Below the pieces are notes generated by a model. The model did no database searches and had not been told where the DNA came from. It saw only the letters and a program-made list of their open reading frames with translations. Shown here one piece after another: positions 29,713 through 40,231 of a stretch of 64,000 nt of DNA. The translations under genes and the position numbers were made by a program. Location: NCBI RefSeq assembly GCF_014206945.1, contig NZ_JACHON010000011.1, positions 1 to 64,000 of the forward strand. The letters run 5' to 3'. This DNA comes from Gracilibacillus halotolerans (GTDB taxonomy: Bacteria > Bacillota > Bacilli > Bacillales > Amphibacillaceae). Numbering within the stretch: position 1 is the first letter of the stretch; each line of letters opens with the position of its first letter.

Positions 29713-29761
29713 AAAAAAACCTCAAAGTTATATGAGTATTAACTCGAAATAACTTTGAGGT
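29713..29761 (-). terminator. rpsF-ssb-rpsR operon terminator
   Basis: ACCTCAAAGTTAT (29719-29731) and ATAACTTTGAGGT (29749-29761) form a perfect 13-bp stem, with a smaller GAGT/ACTC stem in the loop. On the minus strand it is followed by seven T residues. It lies nine bases after the rpsR stop. Confidence 0.92.
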
Positions 29762-29769
29762 GATTTTTA

Positions 29770-30003
29770 TTATTCACTTACGTAAGGTAATAACGCCATT
29801 GTACGAGCGCGTTTGATAGCTTTTGTAAGTTTACGTTGGTATTTTGCAGAAGTTCCAGTTACACGACGAGGAAGAATTTTTCCACGCTCAGAAACGAAAC
29901 GTCTTAGCAAATCAACATCTTTATAGTCGATATGTGTAATGCCATTCGCAGTAAAGAAACATACTTTACGACGTTTTGCACGGCCACGACGAGCTGCTGC
30001 CAT
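29770..30003 (-). CDS. rpsR: 30S ribosomal protein S18
   Basis: Small basic ribosomal protein of 77 residues with the S18 core [35 protein letters not shown]-type sequence. It pairs with S6 on the 30S platform. Third gene of rpsF-ssb-rpsR; AAAGGAGGG precedes the ATG. The N-terminal CxxC zinc motif is absent, only one Cys being visible. Confidence 0.98.
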   Translation of the reverse strand: MAAARRGRAKRRKVCFFTANGITHIDYKDVDLLRRFVSERGKILPRRVTGTSAKYQRKLTKAIKRARTMALLPYVSE

Positions 30004-30056
30004 TCGTATACCCTCCTTTATTTATATATTCCTATATAAAAATATCAATTTTAAAT

Positions 30057-30566
30057 TTAGAATGGTAAATCATCATCTGAAATATCAATAGGTTCTCCAC
30101 TATCTTGGAATGGATTATCCTGATTTCCTTGATTACTATTCCCTTGATTTTGATTACCTTGGTTCGAATAAGGTTGTTGGTTCTGATTTTGATTATACCC
30201 CTGTGCACCTTGAGAAGAAGGCTGTCCACCGCCACCGCTTGGTGAACCTTTTGATTCTAGGAATTGTACAGAATCTGCTACAACTTCCGTAATATATACT
30301 CGTTTACCTTCTGGATCATCGTAACTTCGTGTTTGAATACGACCATCTACACCAATTAAGCTACCTTTTTTCATAAAGTTCGCTAAATTTTCTGCTGGTC
30401 TTCTCCAAATAACACAGTTTATAAAATCCGCCTCTCGTTCTCCTTGTTGGTTTGAGAAAGGACGATTGACTGCAATATTAAAATTGGCTACTGCTACCCC
30501 GCTGGGTGTGTAGCGTAAGTCAGGATCTCTTGTTAATCTACCAACTAAAACAACTCGATTTAGCAT
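30057..30566 (-). CDS. ssb: Single-stranded DNA-binding protein
   Basis: SSB of 169 residues. An OB fold (about 1-106, [28 protein letters not shown]) leads to a Gly/Gln/Asn-rich linker and the acidic tip DISDDDLPF that recruits repair and replication partners. The ATG at 30566 with AGGGAG upstream is preferred to an in-frame GTG three codons earlier. Confidence 0.97.
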   Translation of the reverse strand: MLNRVVLVGRLTRDPDLRYTPSGVAVANFNIAVNRPFSNQQGEREADFINCVIWRRPAENLANFMKKGSLIGVDGRIQTRSYDDPEGKRVYITEVVADSVQFLESKGSPSGGGGQPSSQGAQGYNQNQNQQPYSNQGNQNQGNSNQGNQDNPFQDSGEPIDISDDDLPF

Positions 30567-30584
30567 CAGAACCACTCCCTACAA

Positions 30585-30875
30585 TTATTGGTCATCTTCG
30601 CGAATTGCCATATGACGAATAACGTCTTTAGAGAATCCAGCTTGACGATTAAATTCGTTGATCGCTCGCTCATCTCCGGCAAAGTTAATTAATACGTAGT
30701 AACCATCACGATAGTCGTTAATTTCATAAGCAAGACGTTTCTTGCCAATCTCTTCGACTTTTTCGATTTCCGCACCATTATCTGTAAGGATATTATTGAA
30801 TCGCTCCACTAAAGCAGTTTGAGCTTCTTCCTCCATATCTGGGCGGATGATGTACATAATTTCGTATTTATTCAT
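30585..30875 (-). CDS. rpsF: 30S ribosomal protein S6
   Basis: Ribosomal protein of 96 residues beginning [17 protein letters not shown]. Heads the rpsF-ssb-rpsR operon. AAAGGAGGTGC lies upstream of the ATG. The leader contains two stem-loops (see promoter entry) that could take part in S6:S18 autoregulation known in other bacteria. Confidence 0.98.
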   Translation of the reverse strand: MNKYEIMYIIRPDMEEEAQTALVERFNNILTDNGAEIEKVEEIGKKRLAYEINDYRDGYYVLINFAGDERAINEFNRQAGFSKDVIRHMAIREDDQ

Positions 30876-30889
30876 CCGTATGCACCTCC

Positions 30890-30987
30890 TTTTGGTCTGT
30901 GGCCCTATTCTTTCAAATAGAGCAAGGAGTAATCATTTTCTATTACTCACAATAATTCATTATACTGTTTTCACTACATGAAATCAA
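30890..30987 (-). promoter_or_regulatory. rpsF promoter and structured leader
   Basis: Minus-strand TTGATT at 30982-30987 and TATAAT at 30959-30964 with a 17-base spacer. The transcript then contains GAGTAAT/ATTACTC and GCTCTATT/AATAGgGC stem-loops before the ribosome binding site. I could not confirm the CCG-containing S6:S18 binding motif. Confidence 0.65.
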
Positions 30988-31003
30988 ATATTTTCTTAAT
31001 AAA

Positions 31004-32104
31004 TTATACATTAAAACGGAAATGCATGACATCTCCATCCTGCACGATGTACTCTTTACCTTCTAATCGTACTTTACCTTTCTCACGAGCAACTTGCATC
31101 GATCCTGCATCTAGCAAGTCGTCATAGGAAACCGTTTCTGCACGAATGAAGCCTTTTTCAAAATCGGTATGAATAATACCTGCTGCTTGAGGCGCCTTAA
31201 TTCCCTTTTTGAATGTCCAAGCACGTACTTCTTGCTCACCAGCTGTAAAGTATGTAGCAAGACCTAACAATGTATAAGTAGCTTTAATAAGCTGATCTAA
31301 TCCTGACTCTTTAATACCTAGCTCTTCTAGAAACATTGCTTTTTCTTCACCATCTAGTTCGGCGATTTCTGATTCAACTTTTGCACTTACTACAATTACC
31401 TCAGCTTCATCTTTAGAGGCAAATTCACGAACTAATTGTACGTATTCATTATCTTCTGTGTCTAATAGCTCGTCCTCTCCTACATTTGCCACATATAACA
31501 CTTGTTTAGCGGTAAGTAAGTGAAGACCTTTTACTATTTTTTCTTCTTCTTTAGAGAAGGAAACGGCTCTTGCTGGTTGTTCTTCCTCAAACCCATCTCT
31601 AAGCTTTGTTAATACTTCTAATTCGGCCATTGCTTCCTTATCCTTTTGACGCGCCATTTTTTCAACACGTTGAATACGTTTCGTTACTGTTTCTAAGTCA
31701 GCTAATATTAGCTCTAAGTTAATAGTTTCAATATCCGAGATTGGATCTACTTTACCTGAAACGTGTGTTATATTATCATCACTAAAGCATCGAACAACAT
31801 GGCAAATTGCGTCTACTTGTCGTATATGAGAAAGAAATTGGTTCCCCAAACCTTCCCCCTTACTAGCACCTTTTACAATTCCTGCAATATCTGTAAATTC
31901 AAAAGCCGTAGGAACTGTTTTCTTTGGTTTTACTAATTCCGTCAATTTTTGAAGACGCTCATCTGGCACTTCTACAATACCGACGTTGGGATCTATTGTA
32001 CAAAATGGATAGTTTGCTGATTCCGCACCTGCTTGTGTAATTGCGTTAAATAATGTGGATTTACCTACGTTGGGTAAACCTACAATTCCTGCTGTTAAAG
32101 CCAT
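31004..32104 (-). CDS. ychF: Obg-family ATPase/GTPase YchF
   Basis: P-loop protein of 366 residues (YyaF in B. subtilis). G1 GLPNVGKST, G3-like DIAGIVKGASKGEGLGN, a coiled-coil insertion at about 130-210 and a C-terminal TGS domain (about 280-366). The family prefers ATP and binds ribosomes. The start at 32104 follows AAGGAGTGG; the upstream extension lacks conservation with the family's MALTAGIVGLPN start. Confidence 0.95.
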   Translation of the reverse strand: MALTAGIVGLPNVGKSTLFNAITQAGAESANYPFCTIDPNVGIVEVPDERLQKLTELVKPKKTVPTAFEFTDIAGIVKGASKGEGLGNQFLSHIRQVDAICHVVRCFSDDNITHVSGKVDPISDIETINLELILADLETVTKRIQRVEKMARQKDKEAMAELEVLTKLRDGFEEEQPARAVSFSKEEEKIVKGLHLLTAKQVLYVANVGEDELLDTEDNEYVQLVREFASKDEAEVIVVSAKVESEIAELDGEEKAMFLEELGIKESGLDQLIKATYTLLGLATYFTAGEQEVRAWTFKKGIKAPQAAGIIHTDFEKGFIRAETVSYDDLLDAGSMQVAREKGKVRLEGKEYIVQDGDVMHFRFNV

Positions 32105-32288
32105 ATTTATCTTCCACTCCTTAAGGATTCCGTTCCTCTGAACGTTCAGTAATTCCAATTATAGATTTTGTTAAGACTATTGACAAGAGAGAACAATTCA
32201 CTTTTCGATGTATATATATTGGTATTAAAGCAGAATTCTTAATCATTTCTTTAATAGTTGTCGTTATTTCTCTTTGAAAAATTAAAAA

Positions 32289-32304
32289 TGTTTCACGTGG
32301 AACA
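32289..32304. promoter_or_regulatory. parS site 1
   Basis: TGTTTCACGTGGAACA is the reverse complement of the Bacillus parS form TGTTCCACGTGAAACA. It lies between yyzM and ychF, about 2.3 kb from the parB gene. ParB (Spo0J) should nucleate here. Confidence 0.9.
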
Positions 32305-32360
32305 TTTTTGTGTAAAAAAATAATGATTCGCTTATAACCTATAGCGAATCTCATTTTTAC

Positions 32361-32561
32361 CTATTCTTCATTTGCTGATACTAAAACCTTCTTCATCTTT
32401 TGTTCGAATCTTCGGCGCGGTAACATAACACTATGACCACAGCCTTCACACTTTATACGAATATCCGCACCCATACGAATAACTTTCCATCGATTTTCTC
32501 CACATGGATGCGGCTTTTTCATTTCAACAATATCGTTAAGCTGAAATTCTTTACGCTCCAT
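32361..32561 (-). CDS. yyzM: DUF951 family protein YyzM
   Basis: Small protein of 66 residues. The sequence has the DUF951 pattern DIVEMKKPHPCGxNxW and IKCxGCGHSVMLPRxxFE, with Cys residues that could bind zinc. Conserved between ychF and the parAB region in Firmicutes. Function unknown. Confidence 0.88.
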   Translation of the reverse strand: MERKEFQLNDIVEMKKPHPCGENRWKVIRMGADIRIKCEGCGHSVMLPRRRFEQKMKKVLVSANEE

Positions 32562-32588
32562 CCGATCACCTGCTTTTCGTATTCTGCT

Positions 32589-33611
32589 CTATTCATTATA
32601 GCTAAATTTCGTGTAAAAAGGAAATAAGATGATAGCTGCTAGCAAGTATAGATTAAGAAAACCATATAGTGGATATAACCAGGCAATTAAAGTAGAGAAG
32701 CCTAGATTGGTTAATGGTATTAATAAGATTACGAGGATTGCAGCCAACTTACTTAATGTTAGCTTTACATAACTTTGTAATCGGGTAACAATACCAAGTG
32801 TGGATGAGATGGCTGTTGTAAAAATCGCAAACCATAAAAGAATCGACATAACTATATATGCGTAATTCGGATAATTTTTTAATATCGCAAATAAAGGAAT
32901 TTCAAACAAAATAATTATTTCGGAAATTTGAATTAAGCTATTGTTATACAAAAGAGTTACTAATCCTAAGATTGATCCACTTCCAATACTAGCAATAAGA
33001 ATTTCTTTCTTAGATTGTATCTTATCCCCTACTGCTCCTAACACTGCAAGTATAGATAATATGTTTAAAGCAGTAAACGTAAAAGCAGATGACCAATTAC
33101 TTTGATGATCTAGACTCCAAATAAACGTTAATTGTTCATCTTTTATGAAAACAACTAAAATAGTAAGAAGCCCAGTAATTAATAGAGGTAAAATAAATGT
33201 ATTTAAAGAAATTACTCCTTGTACACCTCTAATAAACAAGAGAACAATTATAACAGCAATAAATAAAATACCTACCCATTTAGAAAGTTTAAATACTTCA
33301 AATGTGGCACCACTTCCTGCAATCATAATGGTCGTAACTGAGATTAAGTAAAAAAAGATAAGGATATCATAAAATTTTGCAATCTTATCGCCTAATAACG
33401 CCTCTAATATCGTTGAATAGTTTGTAGATTGATATCGATAACTAATCGTCATAATTAGATAGATACAGTATGTAAAGAGGATCGAGAACAATACGATAGC
33501 TAGTCCACTTTCATGCCCAAAAAATTGCCATATCTCTCTTCCTGATGCATATCCTGCACCAATCATCGTACCAATGATTAAAAACATCCACTTGAAACCA
33601 GCTTTCCACAT
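32589..33611 (-). CDS. YkvI-like membrane protein
   Basis: Integral membrane protein of 340 residues with about ten hydrophobic spans. The N-terminus (GTMIGAGYASGREIWQFFG) has the unwound-helix GxxIGAGxxSG pattern of LeuT-fold transporters and matches the YkvI family. Substrate unknown; a role as amino-acid or other solute transporter is inferred. Start at the ATG with GGAGGCATTG upstream. Confidence 0.8.
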   Translation of the reverse strand: MWKAGFKWMFLIIGTMIGAGYASGREIWQFFGHESGLAIVLFSILFTYCIYLIMTISYRYQSTNYSTILEALLGDKIAKFYDILIFFYLISVTTIMIAGSGATFEVFKLSKWVGILFIAVIIVLLFIRGVQGVISLNTFILPLLITGLLTILVVFIKDEQLTFIWSLDHQSNWSSAFTFTALNILSILAVLGAVGDKIQSKKEILIASIGSGSILGLVTLLYNNSLIQISEIIILFEIPLFAILKNYPNYAYIVMSILLWFAIFTTAISSTLGIVTRLQSYVKLTLSKLAAILVILLIPLTNLGFSTLIAWLYPLYGFLNLYLLAAIILFPFYTKFSYNE

Positions 33612-33676
33612 AACAATGCCTCCATGAGACCATTTATATTTATAAATCTTATGCTCACGGAGGACAAAGTATGTTT

Positions 33677-34381
33677 TTAGAATACATTCAGCTGTAAAAA
33701 GAACAAGAGGATAAATACCGGTATTGCAGGGAGAAAGTCACCAATTTTAATTTTAGTTAATCCTAAAATATTAGTCCCAATAGCTAAAATAAGAACCCCA
33801 CCTAAGGCTGTCATTTCATTTGTAAAGCTATCTAATATACTGCTATTAATAAAATTATGAATGCCTTCAGCAAAAAGAGCAATTGACCCTTGATATAAAA
33901 TAACTGGGATAATGGAGAAAATAACACCATATCCAAGCGTTGTTGTTAAAACTAATGACATAAAACCATCAAGAAACCCCTTCGTAATGAGAATCTCATG
34001 ATCATTACTCAATCCACTATTTAGTGCGCCTATAATCGACATTGCACCTACTACATAAATGAGTGAGGACGTTATAAATGCTTCTGTTATACTTTTTTTA
34101 TTACTCTTAGACCATTTCTTTTCAATACGGTGTCCTAATGCATTCATTTTATTCTCTAATTGAATGGCCGTCCCACATATAGCTCCTAAAAATAAGCTTA
34201 ATAAAATTAAGATCGTATTATCCACTTGTATCGCCATTTTAATACCAATCACTATAACGATTAGACCAATAGCCTGCATCGTTGTATTTTTTATCGAATC
34301 CGGAATTCTATGTAACAACAACCCAACTAATGTTCCGATAACAATTAGCAAGGCGTTCATTAATGTGCCATATAGAACCAT
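33677..34381 (-). CDS. DUF554 membrane protein
   Basis: YqgA/YdfK-type protein of 234 residues with about seven membrane spans. Recognised from GTLVGLLLHRIP at the start and the conserved AIQLENKMNALG, KGFLDGFMSLVLTTTLGYGV and NFLPAIPVF-type segments. Function unknown. Lies between the YkvI-like gene and parB. Confidence 0.85.
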   Translation of the reverse strand: MVLYGTLMNALLIVIGTLVGLLLHRIPDSIKNTTMQAIGLIVIVIGIKMAIQVDNTILILLSLFLGAICGTAIQLENKMNALGHRIEKKWSKSNKKSITEAFITSSLIYVVGAMSIIGALNSGLSNDHEILITKGFLDGFMSLVLTTTLGYGVIFSIIPVILYQGSIALFAEGIHNFINSSILDSFTNEMTALGGVLILAIGTNILGLTKIKIGDFLPAIPVFILLFFLQLNVF

Positions 34382-34418
34382 ATAATCCCCTACTTTCTCT
34401 TTAACTTAGACTCTGTTA

Positions 34419-34561
34419 GAAGAGTGAACAATCTTTTGCTCATACGAAAACAAAAATGGCAAAGAGTCTCTCTCATCCATTTCCATAAAAGTAGACTATT
34501 AATCTATTTATGATGGATGATTAACTCTCTGCCAAAATAGTTTCAAGATTGTTACTCTTTA
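34419..34561. repeat. Large imperfect inverted repeat downstream of parB
   Basis: Outer arms AGAGTGAACAATCTT and its near-complement at the parB stop pair; inner arms TGGCAAAGAGT and CATCCAT pair with ATGGATG and ACTCTCTGCCA. The structure spans about 140 bases between parB and the DUF554 gene and overlaps the last parB codons. It may be a terminator or a small mobile repeat remnant. Confidence 0.6.
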
Positions 34562-35403
34562 TCTTGCTCTATCATACTTAAGATTCGGTTCAAATCATCA
34601 TCAGAGAAAAATTCAATTTCAATTTTCCCTTTTTTCTTTCCTCGATTAATTGAAACATTCGTACCGAAGAACTCTGTTAAATGATTTTCCTTTTCTGTGA
34701 TAAAGATATCTTTCTCTACTTTTTTCTGTTTTTGCTTTGGGGTGTTTTCATTCAACTGTTGGATTAACGCTTCTACTTGCCTTACATTCAGCTTTTCTTT
34801 CACTATTCTTCTAGCAGTTGGAACTACTTTCGTCTTATCCTTTAATCCTAATAGAGCTCGTCCATGTCCCATTGATAAGGAACCATTGTTGATCATTTGA
34901 ATGGTTTCACTTGGGAGACTTAACAAACGGACTAGATTGGCAATGTGTGGTCGACTCTTTCCTAAACGTTTCGCCAATTGATCTTGAGTAACCCCTAACT
35001 CATTAATTAATTTATCATACGCATTCGCTTCTTCTATTGGCGTTAAGTCTTCTCGTTGTATGTTTTCCAATAAAGCTATTTCCATCATGTCTTCATCGGT
35101 CAATTCTTTAACAATAGCTGGTATCGTTTCTAAGTTAGCTTCTTTAGCAGCTCGGTAACGACGTTCTCCAACTACAATCTCATATCCACGAATACTCTTA
35201 CGCACAATTAATGGCTGTAAAATACCATGTTGTTTAATTGATTGTTTCATTTCTTCGATTGCATCTGCCTCAAATACTTTTCTAGGTTGATACGGATTAG
35301 GCCTACATTGCTTTAAGTCAATATACTCTACTTGATCCATATTATCCTCTTCTACTTGCGGAAAATAGACATCAAGTCCTCTACCTAAACCACCTTTAGC
35401 CAT
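34552..35403 (-). CDS. parB: Chromosome partitioning protein ParB (Spo0J)
   Basis: CTP-dependent DNA clamp of 283 residues. N-terminal CTPase domain with [11 protein letters not shown], helix-turn-helix around [23 protein letters not shown], and a C-terminal dimerisation domain ([11 protein letters not shown]). It loads at parS, recruits SMC, and through ParA influences DnaA. Overlaps the parA gene by eight bases. Closely similar in layout to B. subtilis Spo0J. Confidence 0.96.
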   Translation of the reverse strand: MAKGGLGRGLDVYFPQVEEDNMDQVEYIDLKQCRPNPYQPRKVFEADAIEEMKQSIKQHGILQPLIVRKSIRGYEIVVGERRYRAAKEANLETIPAIVKELTDEDMMEIALLENIQREDLTPIEEANAYDKLINELGVTQDQLAKRLGKSRPHIANLVRLLSLPSETIQMINNGSLSMGHGRALLGLKDKTKVVPTARRIVKEKLNVRQVEALIQQLNENTPKQKQKKVEKDIFITEKENHLTEFFGTNVSINRGKKKGKIEIEFFSDDDLNRILSMIEQDKE

Positions 35404-36157
35404 TTGCCATCACTTCCTTTGCCAAATCCAGATAGACCTCTGCGCCTCTTGATTTAGGATCATAAGTAATTATAGGCTTCCCATAACTAGGTGCTTCCCC
35501 TAGGCGTACATTTCGAGGAATAATAGATTGATAAACTTTATCCTGAAAATACTTCTTAACTTCCTCTATAACTTGAATACCTAAATTTGTTCTAGCATCT
35601 AACATCGTTAATAATACGCCTTCTATCGCTAATGTTTTATTCAAATGCTTTTGTACTAAACGAATTGTGTTTAAGAGTTGGCTTAATCCTTCCAACGCAT
35701 AGTATTCACATTGAACTGGAATAAGTACTGAATCTGCGGCAGTTAGAGAGTTTATCGTTAATAGACCTAATGATGGAGGACAATCAATGAAAATATAATC
35801 ATATCGGTGTTTTACGCTATCAATCGCTTTTTTTAAGCGAACCTCTCTGGATATAGTAGAAACGAGTTCAATTTCTGCTCCTGCTAATTGGATGGTTGCC
35901 GGAACTACGTCTAGATTAGGGATATCCGTTCCTGTACATACCTTTTCCATTTCTATATCGTTAACTAATACGTCATAAACACAATAGGCAACATCCGCTT
36001 TATTTATACCAACCCCACTCGTTGAGTTCCCCTGTGGATCGATGTCAATGAGTAATACTTTCTTATTTAAATGTGCCATACAAGCACTTAAGTTTACTGC
36101 TGAGGTTGTTTTGCCGACGCCGCCTTTTTGGTTTGCAACGGCGATAACTTTTCCCAT
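35396..36157 (-). CDS. parA: Chromosome partitioning ATPase ParA (Soj)
   Basis: Deviant Walker ATPase of 253 residues: [12 protein letters not shown] with the signature lysine, switch [13 protein letters not shown], and IDCPPSLG. Partner of ParB; in B. subtilis Soj also inhibits or activates DnaA depending on its dimer state. GGTGGCACC precedes the ATG. Separated from noc by a terminator at 36341-36374. Confidence 0.97.
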   Translation of the reverse strand: MGKVIAVANQKGGVGKTTSAVNLSACMAHLNKKVLLIDIDPQGNSTSGVGINKADVAYCVYDVLVNDIEMEKVCTGTDIPNLDVVPATIQLAGAEIELVSTISREVRLKKAIDSVKHRYDYIFIDCPPSLGLLTINSLTAADSVLIPVQCEYYALEGLSQLLNTIRLVQKHLNKTLAIEGVLLTMLDARTNLGIQVIEEVKKYFQDKVYQSIIPRNVRLGEAPSYGKPIITYDPKSRGAEVYLDLAKEVMANG

Positions 36158-36340
36158 GGTGCCACCTACCTTTTATCTATTCACTATATCATTTTATCAC
36201 TAAATGGAGTTAATCCACTACCTTTTTGTTATAAAAACTCGGAATCAATCAATATATGACGAAATTCTATCATTTCTTGGCAATAAAAGGTTTGTATTTT
36301 AATCTTTTCTTAATAATTACTACAGTTATTGTTAATAGAC

Positions 36341-36374
36341 AAAAATAATCCCATCTTTTATGTTTAAAGATGGG
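36341..36374 (-). terminator. Terminator after noc
   Basis: CCCATCTTT (36350-36358) pairs perfectly with AAAGATGGG (36366-36374). On the minus strand it continues ATTATTTTT. It is 12 bases beyond the noc stop, so parAB needs its own promoter. Confidence 0.8.
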
Positions 36375-36385
36375 TGCGTATTTCT

Positions 36386-37243
36386 CTATTTTTTCTTTGG
36401 AATTTTAATAGTAATTTGATAGTAGTCCTCATGATCTTGTTCATCTGATTCTAAATTGATTCCAGTCTCTGTCACCATGTTTAATGACTGACGTATTGTA
36501 TTCATTGCGATTCGAATATCTTTATTGATTCCTTTTAGACGTGGCCTTTTCTTCTTTTGTGTAGGATTTGATAATTGCTCTATAAGTGCTTCTGTTTGTT
36601 TTACGTTAAGGTCACGTTCTAAAATCTGTTGTAATACGTGGACTTGCTTCTCTTCGTCTTTCAAAGAAATTAAAGCTCTTGCATGTCTCTCAGTGATTTT
36701 CTTTTCCATAATAGCCTGTTGAACTGGCTCAGGTAATTTTAGCAATCTCATTTTATTAGCAATGGTTGACTGACTTTTACCTAAGCGTTGAGCGAGGGCT
36801 TCTTGTGTTAATTGATGCATTTCAATTAACTTTTCATAAGCAATGGCTTCTTCTATTACGGTAAGCTCTTCACGTTGCAAGTTTTCAATTAGTGCGACAG
36901 AAGCTGTCTCTTTATCATTCATCTCTCGGATGATAACAGGTACAGTTTCCCATTCTAAACTAGTTGCAGCTCGCCAACGTCTTTCACCAGCGATAATCTC
37001 ATAATTTTCTGATTCGTCAATTTTACGGACGACGATAGGTTGAATCATACCATGAGTATGTAAGGTTTGAGCTAATTCCTTTATTTTCTCTTCGTCAAAA
37101 ATGTTCCTTGGCTGATATCTATTGGGCTCCAGAGCTTTAATAGGTACATGAATAATTTCATCTTGAATATTTTCTTTCTCTTCTATCAAAGTTTCATCGA
37201 CCTTATCTCCCAAGCCAAAGATCCGACTTAATGGGTGTAACAT
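36386..37243 (-). CDS. noc: Nucleoid occlusion protein Noc
   Basis: ParB paralogue of 285 residues that blocks FtsZ assembly over the nucleoid. The amphipathic membrane-targeting start [11 protein letters not shown], CTPase motif [10 protein letters not shown] and helix-turn-helix [23 protein letters not shown] are present. ATG at 37243 preferred over two upstream GTG codons that form part of the ribosome binding site. No Noc-binding palindrome was seen nearby. Confidence 0.93.
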   Translation of the reverse strand: MLHPLSRIFGLGDKVDETLIEEKENIQDEIIHVPIKALEPNRYQPRNIFDEEKIKELAQTLHTHGMIQPIVVRKIDESENYEIIAGERRWRAATSLEWETVPVIIREMNDKETASVALIENLQREELTVIEEAIAYEKLIEMHQLTQEALAQRLGKSQSTIANKMRLLKLPEPVQQAIMEKKITERHARALISLKDEEKQVHVLQQILERDLNVKQTEALIEQLSNPTQKKKRPRLKGINKDIRIAMNTIRQSLNMVTETGINLESDEQDHEDYYQITIKIPKKK

Positions 37244-37424
37244 GACAAACACCACCTTATATTACTTTTCCCTACGAGCTTATTATATATAATCGATAAA
37301 GAATAACTGGTTAACACCTTAACATAGCAAAGACATATGCCCTACTAATTTCACATCTATCCACTACCCTTTATCGTAGAAAATTAGTATTTTCTTAATG
37401 TATGAGAAAGACCGTTAACAAAAA

Positions 37425-37440
37425 TGTTTCACGTGAAACA
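37425..37440. promoter_or_regulatory. parS site 2 (perfect palindrome)
   Basis: TGTTTCACGTGAAACA is a perfect 16-bp palindrome equal to the core parS consensus. It lies between rsmG and noc, about 2 kb upstream of the parAB genes and 12.6 kb left of dnaA. Confidence 0.95.
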
Positions 37441-37499
37441 TTTTCCTTCTATCTCTCTTTATTCTATCATAAATTAACTAAAAAGGTAGAACAAAAAAA

Positions 37500-38213
37500 T
37501 TAAAGCGGATTTTTAGCTGGTACTCCTGGTTTTCGGGGATACTTTTTTGGAGTTTTTCTTTTCTTATCTATTATCACAATGTTTCGAGCTCCGCTGTCCT
37601 CTGGCAAAGAGAAAGTTTCAATTTTATTTACTTGGCCGCCTAGTAGTTCGATTGCATCTTGCGCATCTGTTAATTCTTCTTCTACATTGGATCCTTTCAT
37701 CGCAATAAATGTTCCATTCGTACGGACTAATGGTAAACAAAACTCACTTAATACAGAGGTTCTCGCTACCGCTCTAGCTAATACAACATCAAAAGAATGG
37801 CGAAATTTCTCATTCTTTCCGAAGTTTTCAGCACGATCATGGTAAAATGCTACATCTGTTAATTCTAAAGAGGCCGCAAGCGTATTTAAGAAATTAATTC
37901 GCTTATTTAAAGAATCAACAATCGTTATTTTCAAATGAGGGAAGCAAATTTTCAGTGGTATACTTGGAAATCCTGCACCTGCACCGACGTCACATATTCT
38001 AAGTTCCTGGGTGAAATCAAAATAAGGAGCTGCAGTAATAGAATCATAAAAATGCTTTACATATACCTCTTCTTTTTCTGTAATAGAGGTTAAATTGATT
38101 TTTTCATTCCACTCGACTAATAGATCATAATAGAGTTCAAATTGGTTTAACTGACGCTCTGATAAATCAACACCGATTTCTTTCGCTTTCTGCTGAAAAG
38201 TTATTGGATTCAT
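37500..38213 (-). CDS. rsmG: 16S rRNA (guanine-N7) methyltransferase
   Basis: RsmG/GidB of 237 residues. The SAM-binding motif is [13 protein letters not shown] (about 72-84), followed by [10 protein letters not shown] and [10 protein letters not shown]. Methylates G527 (E. coli numbering); loss gives low-level streptomycin resistance. The Lys/Pro-rich C-terminus ([14 protein letters not shown]) is usual in bacilli. Follows mnmG by 92 bases. Confidence 0.96.
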   Translation of the reverse strand: MNPITFQQKAKEIGVDLSERQLNQFELYYDLLVEWNEKINLTSITEKEEVYVKHFYDSITAAPYFDFTQELRICDVGAGAGFPSIPLKICFPHLKITIVDSLNKRINFLNTLAASLELTDVAFYHDRAENFGKNEKFRHSFDVVLARAVARTSVLSEFCLPLVRTNGTFIAMKGSNVEEELTDAQDAIELLGGQVNKIETFSLPEDSGARNIVIIDKKRKTPKKYPRKPGVPAKNPL

Positions 38214-38305
38214 TTCATTGTACCTCTCTTTAAATAGGTTATTATGTAAAGAAATAGAGAGAAAAGCAAAATGCCACTCTCCCTACCCCTTGAAATACTT
38301 TATTA

Positions 38306-40198
38306 TTAATCGTTTGCTACACGAGCTACCTTACCATGTTCGAGATAAACGAGTAATATAGATACGTCAGCTGGATTTACTCCTGAAACACGAGATGCTT
38401 GTGCTACGGTTAGTGGTCTAATTTTCTCTAGTCGTTGTCTTGCTTCTGTTGCAAGACCATTAATTGCAGAGTAATCAATATCCTCAGGAATTGATTTATT
38501 CTCCATCTTTTTCAATTTATCAACTTGCTGTAGCGCTTTTTTGATATAGCCTTCGTATTTAATTTGGATCTCAACCTGCTCTTTTACTTCAAATGGAATA
38601 TCTATATCACTTGGACAAACTTTATCAATGACTTTATAACCTATTTCAGGCCTCTTTAACAAGTCATAAGCAAGAATACCATCTTTCAAGCGACTTGCTC
38701 CATGTTCGTCCATAAGTTGTTGTAATTCCTCTGTAGGTTTTAATCGTATTTCTGATAAACGCTGTTTTTCAGCAGCAATCTGTTCTTTTTTCTGTAAGAA
38801 TCCTTGGTATCTCTCTTCTGAAATAAGACCAATTTCATACCCTATTTCCGTTAATCGAAGATCAGCGTTATCGTGTCGTAATAACAAGCGGTGCTCCGCT
38901 CTTGAAGTTAAAAGACGATAAGGTTCTCTTGTCCCCTTCGTTACCAAGTCATCAATTAGAACTCCTATATATGCTTGTGAACGATCTAAGATAAGACTTT
39001 CTTTGTTTAATGCTTTTGCTGCGGCATTAATTCCTGCCATGAGACCTTGGCCCGCTGCTTCTTCATAACCCGATGTTCCATTTATTTGTCCTGCAGTAAA
39101 TAAACCACTAATATTTTTCACTTCTAATGTTGGCCATAGTTGAGTTGGAACTACTGCATCATACTCAATCGCATAACCTGCACGCATTATTTCAGCATTT
39201 TCTAGACCAGGTATAGTTTGTAACATTTCTTTTTGAATATACTCTGGTAAAGAAGTAGACAATCCTTGTACGTAAACCTCGTCCGTATTACGCCCTTCTG
39301 GTTCTAAAAAGATTTGGTGACGTGGTTTATCATTAAAGCGAACGATTTTATCCTCGATAGATGGACAATATCTTGGTCCAGTTCCTTTAATCATCCCAGA
39401 ATACATCGGAGAAAGCTCCAGGTTATCATTAATAATTTGATGTGTATTCTGGTTCGTATGTGTTAGCCAACAAGGTATTTGATCCGTTAGTTCTTCCACT
39501 GTTTCATACGAAAAATGTTGTGGATTTTCATCACCCGGTTGAATCTCAGTCTTAGAGTAATCAATCGTGCGGTGATTTACTCTAGGTGGTGTCCCTGTCT
39601 TAAAACGTACAAGGTCAAATCCTAATTTTTCTAGGTTCTCCGAAAGCTTCACGCTTGCTCGTTGGTTATTCGGTCCACTTTCGTAAGAGATATCTCCCGT
39701 AATAACTCTTCCACGCATAAACGTACCTGTAGTGATAATAACTGTTTTTGCACGATATAGTGCCTTTGTTTCTGTAATAACACCTTTAACTTCCCCATCT
39801 TCTACGACAAGTTCTTCTACCATTCCTTGGCGGAGAGTTAAGTTTGGTTCTTTTTCTAATATTTTCTTCATTTCCATAATATATAAAGGTTTATCTGCTT
39901 GCGCTCGTAAAGCACGGACTGCAGGCCCTTTTGCTGTATTAAGCATACGCATTTGAATATATGTTTTATCAATAACTTTACCCATTAATCCACCTAGCGC
40001 GTCCACTTCGCGAACAACAATACCTTTTGCTGGACCACCTATGGATGGATTACATGGCATAAAGGCAATCATATCTAAATTAAGAGTTAAAACAAGGGTT
40101 TTTGCTCCTCTTTTTGCTGCGGCATAGGCTGCCTCTACTCCGGCATGACCTGCACCTATTACTATTACATCGTATTGACCAGCTTCATATGTTGCCAT
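38306..40198 (-). CDS. mnmG: tRNA uridine-34 carboxymethylaminomethylation enzyme MnmG
   Basis: FAD enzyme of 630 residues (GidA). FAD-binding motif [12 protein letters not shown], second motif [17 protein letters not shown], and C-terminal tRNA/MnmE-binding helices. Acts with MnmE on tRNA wobble uridines. ATG at 40198 with GGAGGG upstream; a frame extension of five codons is rejected. Nineteen-base spacing after mnmE plus 14. Confidence 0.97.
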   Translation of the reverse strand: MATYEAGQYDVIVIGAGHAGVEAAYAAAKRGAKTLVLTLNLDMIAFMPCNPSIGGPAKGIVVREVDALGGLMGKVIDKTYIQMRMLNTAKGPAVRALRAQADKPLYIMEMKKILEKEPNLTLRQGMVEELVVEDGEVKGVITETKALYRAKTVIITTGTFMRGRVITGDISYESGPNNQRASVKLSENLEKLGFDLVRFKTGTPPRVNHRTIDYSKTEIQPGDENPQHFSYETVEELTDQIPCWLTHTNQNTHQIINDNLELSPMYSGMIKGTGPRYCPSIEDKIVRFNDKPRHQIFLEPEGRNTDEVYVQGLSTSLPEYIQKEMLQTIPGLENAEIMRAGYAIEYDAVVPTQLWPTLEVKNISGLFTAGQINGTSGYEEAAGQGLMAGINAAAKALNKESLILDRSQAYIGVLIDDLVTKGTREPYRLLTSRAEHRLLLRHDNADLRLTEIGYEIGLISEERYQGFLQKKEQIAAEKQRLSEIRLKPTEELQQLMDEHGASRLKDGILAYDLLKRPEIGYKVIDKVCPSDIDIPFEVKEQVEIQIKYEGYIKKALQQVDKLKKMENKSIPEDIDYSAINGLATEARQRLEKIRPLTVAQASRVSGVNPADVSILLVYLEHGKVARVAND

Positions 40199-40231
40199 AG
40201 CCGATCCCTCCATCTATTTAAGATTTCACTT

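Noticed and set aside
28737-29769. T-box or riboswitch in the long region upstream of serA
   Set aside because: No T-box conserved AGGGTGGNACCGCG-like element or other riboswitch core was seen.
32121-32354. 77-codon minus-strand ORF upstream of ychF
   Set aside because: No recognisable family, overlaps the ychF ribosome binding site and a parS site, and lacks its own ribosome binding site.
36386-37499. Noc-binding sequences (ATTTCCCGGGAAAT type) near noc
   Set aside because: None was seen near noc, and I noticed none elsewhere in the window, though reading by eye is not exhaustive.
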